Below, in pieces: positions 11,160 to 25,940 of a stretch of DNA of 64,000 bases. The DNA is from Talpa occidentalis (Eukaryota; Chordata; Mammalia; Eulipotyphla; Talpidae). Location of the stretch: NCBI RefSeq assembly GCF_014898055.3, contig NW_026555331.1, positions 107,629,194 through 107,693,193 of the forward strand, read 5' to 3'. Position numbers and translations under genes: made by a program. How positions within the stretch are numbered: the first letter of the stretch is position 1; every line of letters begins with the position of its first letter. The notes under the pieces were generated by a model, which did no database searches, was not told the DNA's origin, and saw nothing but the letters and a program-made list of their open reading frames with translations.

Positions 11160-14100
11160 AATTCCAATCATCTAATTGTACTGTATGTGAAGACTACTTT
11201 CTGGTAAGTCCTTTTTGTAAGATAAGAGATATTCTTAGAAGATAGGAAACGTTTCAGTTGGTCTTATTATAGGCTGGGGGTCTAATGGGGATTCTGAGGC
11301 TGAAGACCTAACTCCACTTGGCTTTTCTTTACCCCAGCCATCCTGTGACAGGATTACTATGCAGATCCAAAGAGATCAAGATCATGTGAATGATTTTCTA
11401 ATTAAAGATGTGGAGAAAGCCTGATATCACTTTTCTAATCTCACTTTGCCATACTGTCACTTCCCTTCTACCGGGAGCACCTCCTTTTTTGGTTTATTTC
11501 CTTTCTCTTCTACCTCTGAACTAACTCCTGGTTTCCTTTCAGACCAAGCTCAGATGCAATATTTTCCAAGATGCTTTTTTCCAAACTCTCAAAAAGCTGG
11601 GCTGAGAGTGCTATCTATGAGATTTCATGAAACTTCTCCTTACAAAAATTTTGTCACTAGGATAATATTCTTCTGTATGTTGGGGAATAGACTTGGATGG
11701 GAAGTGTTCAATTTGAAAGATAATGTTTAAAATAGCACTGACTATCAAATGCCCACTGTTTCACAGAACAATTTTTTCTTCTTGAAGTAATCTTCTAGAA
11801 TTTAAAATCACTAAATTTTAAATTTAGTGATGTACACATTGTTTTTCTGCTCTAAGAAGGAAATTGATATTTCCAAGATCATTTTAACATGAACTAAATT
11901 TTTTTGGGTCCTGTTCAGCTAATTTCTAATGCACGTTTGAAGGTACTATGTATTGCAACCTCCCAACAAATGAACTATATAAACAATACATAGTTAACTA
12001 ATAGGTAATTAAAATATACGTAATTGAGGACTGGTTTTTGGGCATAATTGAATGTTCATTTTAATTAAAAACCATTTTTATTAAAATCTGCTAAAATATA
12101 AGCTATTAAAATGGGTCTTCATTTTCCAAGTGTAATTCTGGACATGATATTTCAATTAAAATATGTTTTGTGAATTAGCCTTTGTCCAAGGTCACCAGGT
12201 ACTGAAGAATGGTGCAAAATTTCTGGTCTTCTTAGCATTAGTGGGTAGCATATGCACAGCAGGAGAGGTTATGGTGTTATCTCAGACCTTGAGACACTAC
12301 TGAGCTCCTGAGAATAAAGTCCTCAGACACTGTGGTGAAGAGGTAAAAGAAATCTTAAGAGATAAGAGAGACTGTTTCTGGAGCCAGTTTTATAGAACTA
12401 TTCAAATCCTGTTCCCTGATGCCTGGAGCTCTGCAGAGCGACTTCTCCAGCTGTCATAGAGGGAGAGGGAAATTGCGTGAGGCCTTCTGCCCTCAGTGCC
12501 TTCAAAGACAACCTTAGCTTTCATTTTACATATTGGGGTTCCTCTTTGTTTGGAGTCAATTGTAATTTGAAATGCACATGGTTCTTTGCATAATGTCGAA
12601 CTCTGATAATGAAGCGTATTGTTGGAATGCGTGACTCCAGAATCAAATTATTTTTAGGTCATGCTTTAGCATTATGTCCTCTGTATGCTAAATGTGACTG
12701 TGAAATTTAATTTAGAAAAATGAGGTTGATAATGAGCTTATTTACCTTTTTAATGTGAATTGTCTCATCTTTCAACTAAAATACTTCCTAAAATCTGAAA
12801 TTCCCTGGAGCACAGGAATGACTGTTAGCCATCACAGTTTGTTCCTCTACCTTATGACTTTGTAAGTACATGTTTATATCTATCTTGTGTTCCCTCTGAA
12901 CTTTCCAATAGAGGTTTCTGTGAATTGAATCTCTCTACCCGGAATATCAAGTTCTATTGTCCTCATTTCCAGTGATAGTTTGCAATGCAAATCATCAGGT
13001 TGGTAACACACAGCACCATAACCATGGTAACCAAATGAAGACAAGTTTGCTTTCCTTCTTCAGTGAAGCGCTTTCCAGTCCTGTATTCAGACCTGGCGGT
13101 GCCAACAAGTCAAAGGGCATTCAAGGAACAGCAAGGAGGGTCATAGTAATAAACTACAACTGGAACGTCATGTTCACTCTCCACATTTTCCTCCTTGAGA
13201 ACAGGACTTGTTACTAATAAATCCTGCCATGTCTACTTTCTTACAGCTTTCTTTCCTATAGAAGAGAAGAAAGAGAGAATCTACCTGACCACAGATTTTT
13301 GGCAAGCTGACTACCTTGGCTTTCTGTGACTAATTTTACATAGGCATAGACAGAAAAGTAGGTCACAGCTCTCAGTCTCGGGACATTTCAGTGTTAGCAG
13401 CCGTGATGCTGAAGGAGCTAGGAAGGTACCCAACCTTCTACAAACACTTTGAGAACAACTACAGCAAACTAGGAGGGCCACATCTTTGCCGAGTCTCCTT
13501 TCTTCTGGTACAATAACTTATCATTTGTTTCCAACTGATGTGTGCAGGTAGGAGTGTGTTGGGGGGGAGCAGTGTTCTCATTTCTTCTCAGCTGGAATCA
13601 AAGGGCAGCTGTGGCAAGCTCTGAAACTTCCTTACCTGCAGCTGTGTGACTGGATGACTCCTAGGAAGAAAGACTATTAGCAATAGGGTAAGCGATTTAA
13701 TTGTCATGGATTCTGGCTTGGATGATTTCAGTCTGCCCTTGACTGCCTGGGTGGCATCATTAACATGGAAAGGTCTAAAATACAGGGGATGGCAGCTCTC
13801 AGTTCAATATTGTTAAGGTATTTCCCCTATATTGTGAGTGTTATTTCAAGCAATGATTTTCAGGTGAGAGGCAAGAGTTGTGTTTTTCTTCCTTGTCTAG
13901 CTATTCTTGGTATCTTGGAGATTTTGTCATTTTCAAAATTACTTTTTTACTTATTGAAGGGGTCTAATTCTAAGATGAAGATAAGGCATAAAACTTTGGT
14001 TTTTAACTGTCAGCAAATTCATTAAATATGAAAACTGAGCTGATATGCTGGGACTATGTGGGATCTTTGGTACAGGCAGAATCACTATAGTAGTGAAAAT

Positions 14101-14592
14101 TTCTCCTTTTGAAAGAGCAGAAAAAGCTGATTCAGAGGTACAGTTGCCAGAATTTTAGCTAAACAGTTGAATTTTAGATAAAGAGCTTGGGGGGGGGCAT
14201 AGATATATCCTAAATAATATCCCAATCTCATGCTAATAATTATCTTTGATCTGAAATCAAAAGTAACTAAACATCCTGTGTTTTTATTCACTAAACCAAG
14301 CAATTCAATTCAGGCATGAAAATTGAAGTAGGTTATAAGAAAATAAGAGAGCACCCATTTCTCACTATAAATTTTGCAGTAAAATTTTCCATTGAAAAGT
14401 CCCCTAAATTATTATTATCTTAAAGTACCGTATTAGAAAATTATTTAATATTGGGGCTAAAATCTAAAAACATTGAAACAATGGTCAAAATAATCCTAAA
14501 TTCAGAGTTCAATACTGATTACTTTGTAATATGAGCACATGAGATTTTTTTTTTTTATTAGGTTCCCAACCAGATTTTGAAAATGAGTTTGG

Positions 14593-14921
14593 GGCCTCCC
14601 TGGTGGCGCAGCAGTTGAGCACTGGGCTATGAAGCTGCCCGCAGCCTCTGCAGCACAAGTTCGATCCCTGGCCACCGGGCAAGGGTCCCACATGGCGCGC
14701 AGACCTCTCCTGCCATGCCCGCTGCTCCCCTCAGCAGTGTACTTCATCAGTCTACCTGTTCTGCTCCCTGCTCTGGCTCTGGTGAACTCTCTCACCTTCC
14801 TGTGCTTCTGACTGTACCCAGTGCTTGTATAAATAAATAAATAAATCTTAAAAAAAAAACAAAACAAAAACAAACCACATTATAAAGGTATAGATAATGA
14901 AGCATTTAAAAAAAAAAGAAA
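14593..14921 (+). mobile_element. tRNA-derived SINE with extended 3' tail
   Basis: Full-length sense copy with A box 'tggcgcagcagttgag', B box 'gttcgatccc', body and AAATAAATAAATCTT tail. Perfect 14-base target duplications gaaaatgagtttgg lie at 14579-14592 and 14922-14935. Between the first A-run and the right duplication there is about 30 bases of non-SINE sequence and then a second A-run, suggesting a 3' transduction. Confidence 0.92.
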
Positions 14922-15443
14922 GAAAATGAGTTTGGTCATGATCATGGGTTGGATTTCTAGCTGTTTGATAGATAAGACTTCAGAGCGCTGCCTGAGCTGC
15001 CGTACTGGAAGCTTCTCTACCAATTTGCTCAAGTGGGTGTCCGGTGTGCTGGGAGATACTGATGCCCTTGGTTCCTGAGGCTGCCCCTCAGAGAGGGGCT
15101 GGGAGAACTCCAGGGCTGGTCATCTTCCAGATCAGGCTTCTGCAGGACTTTTGGGGGATCTAAGAGCAGCAGGGCAGAGAGGTGTTGTGCCTGTCCTAAA
15201 GTTAGAGAGTGCTACCCAACTTCTCAGGGAATTCTGGGCATATTGAGACTTTGCATAGTGACGGGATCATCTCTGTATACTAAAAAAATAAATCAAATGA
15301 ATTGATGAATTTTAGGAAGGAAGAAATTGATACAGAGAAAATAAATATTCTTTTGGTAATATTTGTAACTATACTGCAGGGTACAAAACAAAATACCTTA
15401 TAATCAACGTATTTTTCCAGTTGTAAAACTAATTTGTGATTTT

Positions 15444-15714
15444 GGGCCTCCCTGGTGATGCAAGGGGTTAAGACACAACCTATGAAGCAATCTGCGGCCA
15501 CTGCAGCAAGAATTCAATCCCCACCCAGGTTGCTACCCACATGGTGCAGCAGACCGCTCCTGACTTACCCGCTGCTCCCCTCAGCAGTGTATTTCGGTCA
15601 ATCTGCCTGTTCTGTTCCCCACTCTGTCTCTAGTGAATCCTCTCACGCCCCACACCTCTGGCCTGGACCCCAGTTCTTGTATACATACATAAAATAAATC
15701 TTTAAAAAAATAAA
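15444..15714 (+). mobile_element. tRNA-derived SINE, full length
   Basis: Sense copy of a slightly different subtype ('gatgcaaggggttaagac' head and 'gtatacatacataaaataaatc' tail). Target duplications taatttgtgatttt(g) are at 15430-15444 and 15715-15729, the boundary G being shared. Confidence 0.92.
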
Positions 15715-16079
15715 TAATTTGTGATTTTGATAGAATGTTAAGAAATAACAAGGATGAGGAAGAAAACAGCAATCATTCTGAACCACTGAGAATGGTGCCC
15801 TGTTGGAAATTTGGACTAATTTATTTCCATTTTGAGAGAATAGCATATTAACTACACGTATAATTGTATATAAATTTTTATTACATAGAAAATTTTATAG
15901 CATGATTTTTTTATTATCCATACATTTATTGTGCTATAGACATTATGATGACAACAGCTTTAATGTTGAGTAGTTCTCTATTCAATATTGAATAATTCTG
16001 TATCACTTGCTGGAAAGAGGTTTCTTTTCTCTTTGTCATGCTTATCTATAAAAAAGGACAATTTTATTTCTTCCTTTCT

Positions 16080-16850
16080 AATCTTCTGTTCTGATTTTCT
16101 TTCTTTTCTTACTTTATTGAACTAAGATCCACAATAAGGTTGAGTAGAAGTGGTTACAGCAGACACCCTAGTTTGTTTGTAAACTGAGGGGAAAATGCCT
16201 AGTTTTCACTGTTTGGGATGAAAGTTACTGCAGGTTTTTCACAGACACCTTTTCAGTGTGAAGAAGTTCATTTCTATTCCAAGTTTGCCAAGAATTTTTA
16301 TGGTGCATGGATTTGAATTTGGTCAAATGCCTTTTCTGAATCTATTATTTGATCATCTGATTGTTCTCCTTTATTCTATTGAGGTGAATTCCATTGATTA
16401 TTTTATAGGTGCTTGTTACTTTCTGAGAAGGTACAATTACATGACAACAATGGTAGGGAAAAAGAAAAGTGAGGTAGAGGATTAGGGGAAACAAATACAA
16501 GGCAGAGCTTTATTTAGCAAGCTGGCCTCGCTGCCCAGACAGGTTTGAAAACTGCACTTTCAGGACAACTCAGGGCCAACATTCTAATAATCAGCTAATC
16601 TTACATTCCAACGATAAACTTGAGCCTGATGCAGTGTCCCTTTTATGTATTGCTGTATTAACTTGCTAATACTTTGTTAGGATTTTTTGCATTTATGTTT
16701 GTTAAAGATACTGGTTTATAATTTTGGTTCCCTGATATTTTCAGCATGTTTTGTTATCAGAGTGATGCCAGCCTCATACAATGAATTGAGAAATTTCTTC
16801 TTTTCTTGTGCTCAAAAAAAGTTTGTGTAATATTGGTGTTATTTCTTTCA
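16080..16850 (-). mobile_element. L1 ORF2 remnant, antisense, interrupted
   Basis: The sequence matches the reverse-transcriptase part of mammalian L1 ORF2 read on the minus strand, with typical segments 'agaagtggttacagcagaca', 'tgaagaagttcatttctatt' and 'aattccattgattatttt'. About 16436-16605 does not match and separates the two halves. Many changes; not functional. Confidence 0.8.
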
Positions 16851-19800
16851 TAAATACTATTACCTAATAATACATGTAGGAAAAGGGATTTAGACACAGG
16901 AGCTGACTTAAATCTTGATCTGTTCTTCTCATGTCCAGTTATTTCATTGTGTTCTCAGGCAGAATATTTTCTCTCTTATGTAATAAAGAACTTTATTCAG
17001 TCCAAAAGGACTGAAAATGGTAATGCAATTTTTATTGTATAGCAACATATATTTAAACTTTAGATGTGTATATCCAAAGATCTTATAACTGTCCAAGTAT
17101 TTCCTAAAAGCACTAGGAAAGATATATGGAAAGAAAATGTGATACAGTCCAACTAAAACCTTTCTTAAGAGAAACAATTATCTGTATTTGTCAGTTTTCT
17201 TCAGAGAAATAGGGTAACTAACTATCTACCTATCTACCTGCTTACCACCTACCAAACTATGCAGGATATAGAAAGACAAAGCTACTAAAAGGATCTGCAC
17301 CCAGTGGGGTCAAAAAGGAGAGTATATTTGGGAACAATAAGTAATTCTGCCATTCAGAATATGGTGTAAGGGAAGGAAACTGGACTACAATAATGGAAGG
17401 AATGGTAGACCTGAGGTAGATTGTAGATGCCCTCACATTCTTTAATCTCTCTTCTCAGGATGAGGAAAGGTAAATATTGAGAAGACATGAGTAGAAATAA
17501 TGGGCAAAGAGGGAATCATTAAGAAAGAAAAATCTCTTTAAAGTTAGAAAGCCATTTGAATAGTGCTAGCAGTAGATGAATCAGTTGCTCCAACTTTACA
17601 ACACTCAAAGTCATTTCAAGCTGCCAGGAAGCTGTATGTATGGACCTTGAATTAATAATCCTTTGCTAATTTTCACCAACAAAAGATGAAAGCTCCAAGT
17701 CCAAGAAAACTAACTTTGTATTCCACCTTGGACATAACTGCCTTGTCTTTAAATCCATCTTGCTCCTAAATGGCAGGAGTGAGCACCCTTCACATATTTC
17801 ATGGTGGGAGGAAGCCACCCACAGAACAAGTCATCACAGACTGCTTGTTCCTCCCAGCAGAGTGTTGACAGAACACTCTATTCCCCAGATCTGCCTCTAC
17901 TTTACTGAATCACTTGGAAATCTTTACAAGTGTCTGTGGGACTTTGATACTTGGATAAGGAGGAAGAGCAGAAGGGCATTCCTGGCTTGGCTTTACTTGA
18001 GTTTTTGAGCGGTCTTCCAAACTTATGAGTAATAGTAGCAACGTTGTATCATTCTCATTTTTGTAGTTTCAAGGAACATAGCTTTAAAATATTCTGAAAA
18101 TGTGAACTTCTTTGATCAAATATTAAACAGTCTATGTAGAGGTTAGAAATAGAGTAATCAACTTATGGAATTAGCTCATATCATTCAATTCTCTCATATT
18201 ATGCAAAAGGAAATTACATTCTAAGATAACTTGAAACTACAGTGTCCAGTGTCACATAGCCAATTAACTGTTTTTTGGTAAATTACAATAAAGTAAATTA
18301 CTTTTTTGCTTCCTGGGGATGAATTGATACTTTCATCAGTTTATTCGTTGTTGGAAGGCCCAAAAGAAAGTATTCACTTTGAGAGTTTGGGTAAAATAGC
18401 AGAAGTGGGCATTAAGTGACGACCCAGAAAACTCTGGTTCAAACTGGGAGGTAGAATATATATATATGTGTGAATGTATGTACATAATCTTAACACTTTT
18501 CTAGCTCAGATGTACAGTGCATTACTTCTTGATACTGTGTGCTTATTCTTGGCAAGTTGCACCTTCTGAGAAGTTATTTACTAAATACCAAACCATTCTT
18601 AATGATTACAAAACTAAATTTGCTTTGATACTTCTCAGTTCCTTGTTGGCATTTATTTAACTAGTCATTTATTCAACATATATTTATTGAGTAAATTTTC
18701 CTTACACCTATGATATGAGAGCTAAGATTTCTGTCCTGAAGAAAATCCCAGAATAGTTAACACAGGCTTGCGAAAATACTTTAGTTGAGTTTTACGTTAA
18801 ACTGTGGGATTATAGAGGAATGATTAAAGCCAGAGTTACATAGGGAGAGAACGAAGATAGAGAGGATGAAAGGGGGCTGAGGATTGAGGTATAAAACACT
18901 CAGACTTCAGCAATATAATGGAGAAAACCAGCAAACGAACTTGAGAAAGAGTTTTGAGCAGTGCAAGAGGAAATCTGGGAGACCATCGAATTCAAAGTTA
19001 AAAAAATGTTTTCCATTAAGAGGAAGTAGTTAACTATATTAAATGCTGCTAAAAATTCTGAATTGATAAGAACTGAGAGTTGACTATTAGCATCCTGATT
19101 GGAGTGGGGTATGAAAGAAAGGGAAGTGAAGATAGTTTTATAACTGGAGTCATTTGCCATGATCTAAGTGATACTACACGTCTGGTTCACACCAAGTCCA
19201 TGCAGTAGAGGTGGTTGGTCTGAGAATAATGTAAGACCCCCACCCTCTCTTTTATTAATAGCTTTCATGAGAGGTGAAGGGAATAAAGGAATCAAGGAAG
19301 TCTCAATTTCTTGACCTGAGCAACTGCCTGAATAGGGGTGCCATTTATTAAGATGAAGAAATACTATAATTACACAGAGGCTCAAGTAGAAGTCAAGGAA
19401 AAATAAAGAATTTAGTGCTCTTCACAGTTCTTGACAGGACAAAAATAGGAGACAACACAAAAAAAAAAGGAAAAGAAAAAAAAAACTGATCAACTTAAGC
19501 GTTGATTGTTTTAAACATGGCGCAGCGGACCTCTCCTGTCTCGCCTGCTGCTCCCCTCAGCAGTGTATTTCAGTACATCTGCCTGTTCTACTCCCCACCG
19601 AAGAACTGGTTGTTTCATACTCATTATAGCAATGAACAAATAGATTGTCAAAGATATTTGAAAATTTCCCCAAGAAAATATTAGAAAAGCCAGCTGAACT
19701 CAGATTAAAATTTTGAGTTATCTGACCTGAAAGCACTTGCTTATTTAATCATATAAGAACCAAGAATGCTGGCTTAACCAATTAGATGTTTCATTCCCAA

Positions 19801-20302
19801 ATAACCAAGCAATCAGCTATCAGTTACAGATTATTTATCCTGGGAAAAGTGCAGCACAGGAATCAAGGGGGAATGCAGAGATAAAGCACAGTCCCTATTC
19901 TCTCAGTACAGAACAACCTGTTTGGCAAGACAGTCCACTTGCATAGAGGGGTAAAAAGTTAAGTAACCCCAGAGGACAAGAATTTAATCATGATAACTGC
20001 TCTAAGTATCAAATTATTAAATTCTATGGTTTCACTGTGGACTGAAATCTTCAAAATGATAAGGCACTTAAAAGGTTGAATTTGCTCAAGTGAAAGAAAA
20101 TGCAGTGTAAAATTAATGTAACAGTCATTTTTTCTCACTTTGCTTATTTTTCAAATTTTAAAATTGTGATAACATTTCAGTACGTTTCTTTTTTTGTTTG
20201 TTTTTTTAATACATTATGGTTTTTTGTTACTGTGGGTTTGTTTTTTTTTTTTTTTTTTTTTTTTTGCTATTACAAAATTGAGTTCTTGGTGCATTTAGAG
20301 AG
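16851..20302. other. Upstream non-coding stretch
   Basis: No gene found. 18880-19370 has the look of a widespread ancient repeat (segments such as 'tcaatttcttgacctgagcaa'), family not named. A short SINE body fragment sits at 19516-19601. Confidence 0.4.
19516..19601 (+). mobile_element. SINE body fragment
   Basis: Matches only the middle of the SINE, from 'catggcgcagcggacctctc' to 'tctactccccacc'. Both head and tail are missing and no target duplication is evident, so it is probably a deletion remnant. Confidence 0.8.
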
Positions 20303-20579
20303 TTTTTTTTTTTTAAAGATTTATTTATTTATACATACAAGAGCTGGGGTACAGGCCAGATATGTGGGAGATGAGAGGATCCACCAGAGACAGAGTGGAG
20401 AACAGAACAGGCAGATGGACGGAAGTACACTGCTGAGGGGAGCAGTGGGCGAGACGGGAGAGGTCTGCTGCACCATGAGGGTTGCTCCCTGCCTGGCCAG
20501 GGATGGAACTCAAGCTGCAGAGGCTGGGGACTGCTTCATAGTGTGGGGCTTTAACCCCTCGCGCCACCAAAGAGGCCCC
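20303..20579 (-). mobile_element. tRNA-derived SINE, full length, antisense
   Basis: T-run then 'aaagatttatttatttata' at the left, 'ccaccaaagaggcccc' at the right. Target duplications catttagagagttttg-like at about 20292-20302 and 20580-20590. Confidence 0.92.
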
Positions 20580-23652
<3,073 letters not shown>

Positions 23653-23910
23653 TGAGAGATGCGGGGGCTTTGGGCTGTGAGCAAACACATTTTGGAACAA
23701 GGGCTTGACTTTGAAGAGTCCAGTCTTGCGGCATAATGTTAGATAGGACTATGAAGTGGGCGCTTCCGACTTCCCCACAGAAACCCAGGACATAGACCTT
23801 TTTGATGGACATAGACCAAGCGAGGTTGGTTAATGCAGGCACCTCATTGGTGGCAGGATAAAGTCAAAGACACTCAACCCACAGGGCATTGTAGCCAATT
23901 AAAATGGTCT

Positions 23911-24173
23911 GGGCTTCCCCGGTGGCGCAGCGGTTGAGCGCCCCGCTGCGAAGCTGTCCGCAGACTCTGCAGGGCCGGTTCGATTCCCCGCCGGCCAGGG
24001 AGAACCCCACATGGCGCAGCAGACCTCTCCTGCCTCACCCGCTGCTCCCCTCAGCAGTGTCTTCGCTCCGTGTGCCTGTTCTGCTCCCCACTCTGGCCCT
24101 GGTGAATTCTCTCACCCTCCCGCGCTTCTGACCTGTACCCCAGTTCTTGTATAAAATAAATAAATAAATCTTT
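23911..24173 (+). mobile_element. tRNA-derived SINE, full length (first of an adjacent pair)
   Basis: Sense copy with intact A box 'tggcgcagcggttgag' and B box 'ggttcgattcc'. Flanks 'aaaatggtct' at 23901-23910 and 24174-24183. The right flank is also the left flank of the next SINE. Confidence 0.93.
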
Positions 24174-24188
24174 AAAATGGTCTGCTTC

Positions 24189-24466
24189 TGGGCCTCCCTG
24201 GTGGCGCAAGGGGTTAAGCACAGCACTATGAAGCTATCTGCAGCCTCTGGGCACAAGTTCAATCCCCGGACGGGCAGCGAGCTACCCACATGGCACAGCA
24301 GACCTCTTCTGTCTTGTTCGCTGCTCCCCTCATCAGTTTATTATCAGTAGATCTGCCTGTTCTGTTCCTCACTCTGTGTCTGGTGAATCCTCTCACCCCC
24401 ACCCCCCTACCTCTGGCCTGTACCCAAGTTCTTGGGTGCATAAATATATCTTTAGAAAAATAAAAT
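24189..24466 (+). mobile_element. tRNA-derived SINE, full length (second of the pair)
   Basis: Sense copy of the 'aggggttaagcac' subtype, 3' tail 'cataaatatatctttag'. Duplications 'aaaatggtctgcttc' at 24174-24188 and 24467-24481. Confidence 0.92.
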
Positions 24467-25519
24467 AAAATGGTCTGCTTCCTTTCCACTCCAGCATCCC
24501 CTCATCTTAAGTCCCCTGGGGCTCTGAAAATGTGGAGTTCATGCCATGCACCTGAGGTTTCCTGCAAAACAGCAAACACTTTGCTGAAAGGCACTTATTT
24601 GCTGGGTCTCCTATGAAGCTTTAATAACCATGATAATAGTCTAAAGAATAATAAAGTAAGGAAATATTTCTCCCTCTACTATCATGTAACTGGTGGTTTA
24701 TCTTCTTTGTTCACCTCCCGAATCATTCTGTCCCTTCACATAACCTCCACGGAAGAAAAAGCATCCTTCATGTACACCTTGCTCTGTTGGTTCACCAGGC
24801 AGCTTGTGAGGGGTTAATTCAGGCACCTCCTTGGTGGTAGAATAAAGTCAAAGACAGTCAATCCACAGGAGACTATAGCAAATTAAAATGGAAGCAAATA
24901 CTTAACAGGAAATGTTGCCTTTATATAATCTCATTTTTGCCGTTGACTATTTGTTCAGCCCATGATAAAGATCCACCTTAAAAGACTGGTGCCTTTTTAA
25001 CACAGGGTGCCTTTGGCAATTCTGGGACTCTCATGCAATTTGTCTCTGGAATGAATGCAAATTTGGTTTCTAACCTGGCAGAGAACTCCTTGCAAATAAA
25101 TATCACTGGCTAGCTGCCTCAGGTAAATGCTGTGATTCAATAAGGACAGGCTCTATGGTGATTTATATCCAACAAGAGGGAGACAAAAGTCTCCTATATT
25201 CCCTTCATAGTCACACCAGGTAATGTAAATGTTATTCTAATAATTCTCCTTCTCTGTTCACTTCTCTCTTCCCTTTCACATTTTCTCTTTCCTCTTCTTT
25301 TTTTCAAGTTAAAGTCTTTTTGGCAAGTTTACACATCATTCTCAGCAAAGGCTGATGGAAAATAGCAAGTTTTGCCTTGGGGGGGAAATGAATATGATTA
25401 TGGAAGCATGTGACTAAATATGTAGGAAACAGAGCTATTAAGTGGTGGCTGAATGATGGGGTAGGGTTGTTTTTGCTCTTATGCTTTAACTGACTGAACT
25501 GTTTCATTCTTATTTATAG

Positions 25520-25568
25520 AAGATTCCAAAAAAGAAAGCATTCAGCAGTGGCTGGACTCTGGATTATT
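25520..25568 (+). CDS. ITPRID1: ITPRID1 coding exon 2
   Basis: A 49-base exon between acceptor ttatag and donor TT|gtaagt. With the G of the preceding exon it encodes EDSKKESIQQWLDSGL, residues 55-70 of the reconstructed protein. The segment ESIQQWLDSG is the recognisable N-terminal signature of ITPRID1 (CCDC129), a protein of the ITPR-interacting family whose relatives KRAP/ITPRID2 and TESPA1 bind inositol trisphosphate receptors. Phase is 1 at entry and 2 at exit. The following intron is only 328 bases, so exons 2 and 3 form a close pair. Confidence 0.9.
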
Positions 25569-25896
25569 GTAAGTGTTTCCTTGTGGCCTTGGCCTTACAT
25601 ATTTCTCTTGCGAAGATCTTTGAAAACAATGTGGGTAGTAACTCTGGGGGGCCAGGAGTGACACGCAGGGATTTTCCTTTTAACTGGGTTCTTGCGGGAT
25701 TACTCTACTATTGCCTAAGTTACATATCAGTTTAAAAGTATGAAACAATACAATTTCAATCTGGCTATTGATCGGTTTCCAAAAGTCCTCTTATAATAGT
25801 CAAACTCTACATTTGCTCTCATCTGTTTAATTAAAAGGTAACTTTTAATTTGTTTACACAGCTTGTTGGACTCACAATACTTTTGTTTCCTTACAG
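25569..25896 (+). other. ITPRID1: ITPRID1 intron 2
   Basis: A short 328-base GT-AG intron between exons 2 and 3. It is AT-rich with no recognisable interspersed repeat, and it is the only complete intron here that is free of SINEs. Confidence 0.88.
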
Positions 25897-25940
25897 CATC
25901 TCTGTAAATGAAAACTTTAAGCAAATCATTCACCAAGCTG
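25897..25940 (+). CDS. ITPRID1: ITPRID1 coding exon 3
   Basis: A 44-base exon after a good polypyrimidine tract (tgtttccttacag), with donor CTG|gtaaga. It completes the split Phe codon and continues ISVNENFKQIIHQA, residues 71-85, then leaves in phase 1. The SVNENF motif directly following a Ser-Gly-aromatic pair is typical of the ITPRID1 N terminus. It is followed by the largest complete intron in the window (13.5 kb), which holds many SINEs. Confidence 0.9.

Larger units (their letters stand above)
2850..14578. other. Long upstream non-coding stretch
   Basis: 11.7 kb without a recognisable gene or young SINE, in contrast to the rest of the window. It contains a hairpin (5116-5186), a MaLR-like LTR end (about 6990-7115), (CA)n and (TA)n runs, an AT minisatellite with flanking 30-base repeats (8678-8818), a MIR remnant (10380-10500), a 25-base palindrome (11807-11831) and a (TA)n run at 11118-11156. 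All open frames are short and unconvincing. Confidence 0.5.

Noticed and set aside
14629..14680. SINE heads as functional tRNA genes
   Set aside because: A and B boxes are present, but the sequence is continuous with the SINE body, lacks a proper cloverleaf and has no separate terminator.
14502..14873. Minus-strand frames over SINEs (also at 31141, 40166, 51537, 54731 and 58490)
   Set aside because: These are translations of the SINE head and body (recurring 'REFTRARAGSRTGR'-like strings), not genes.
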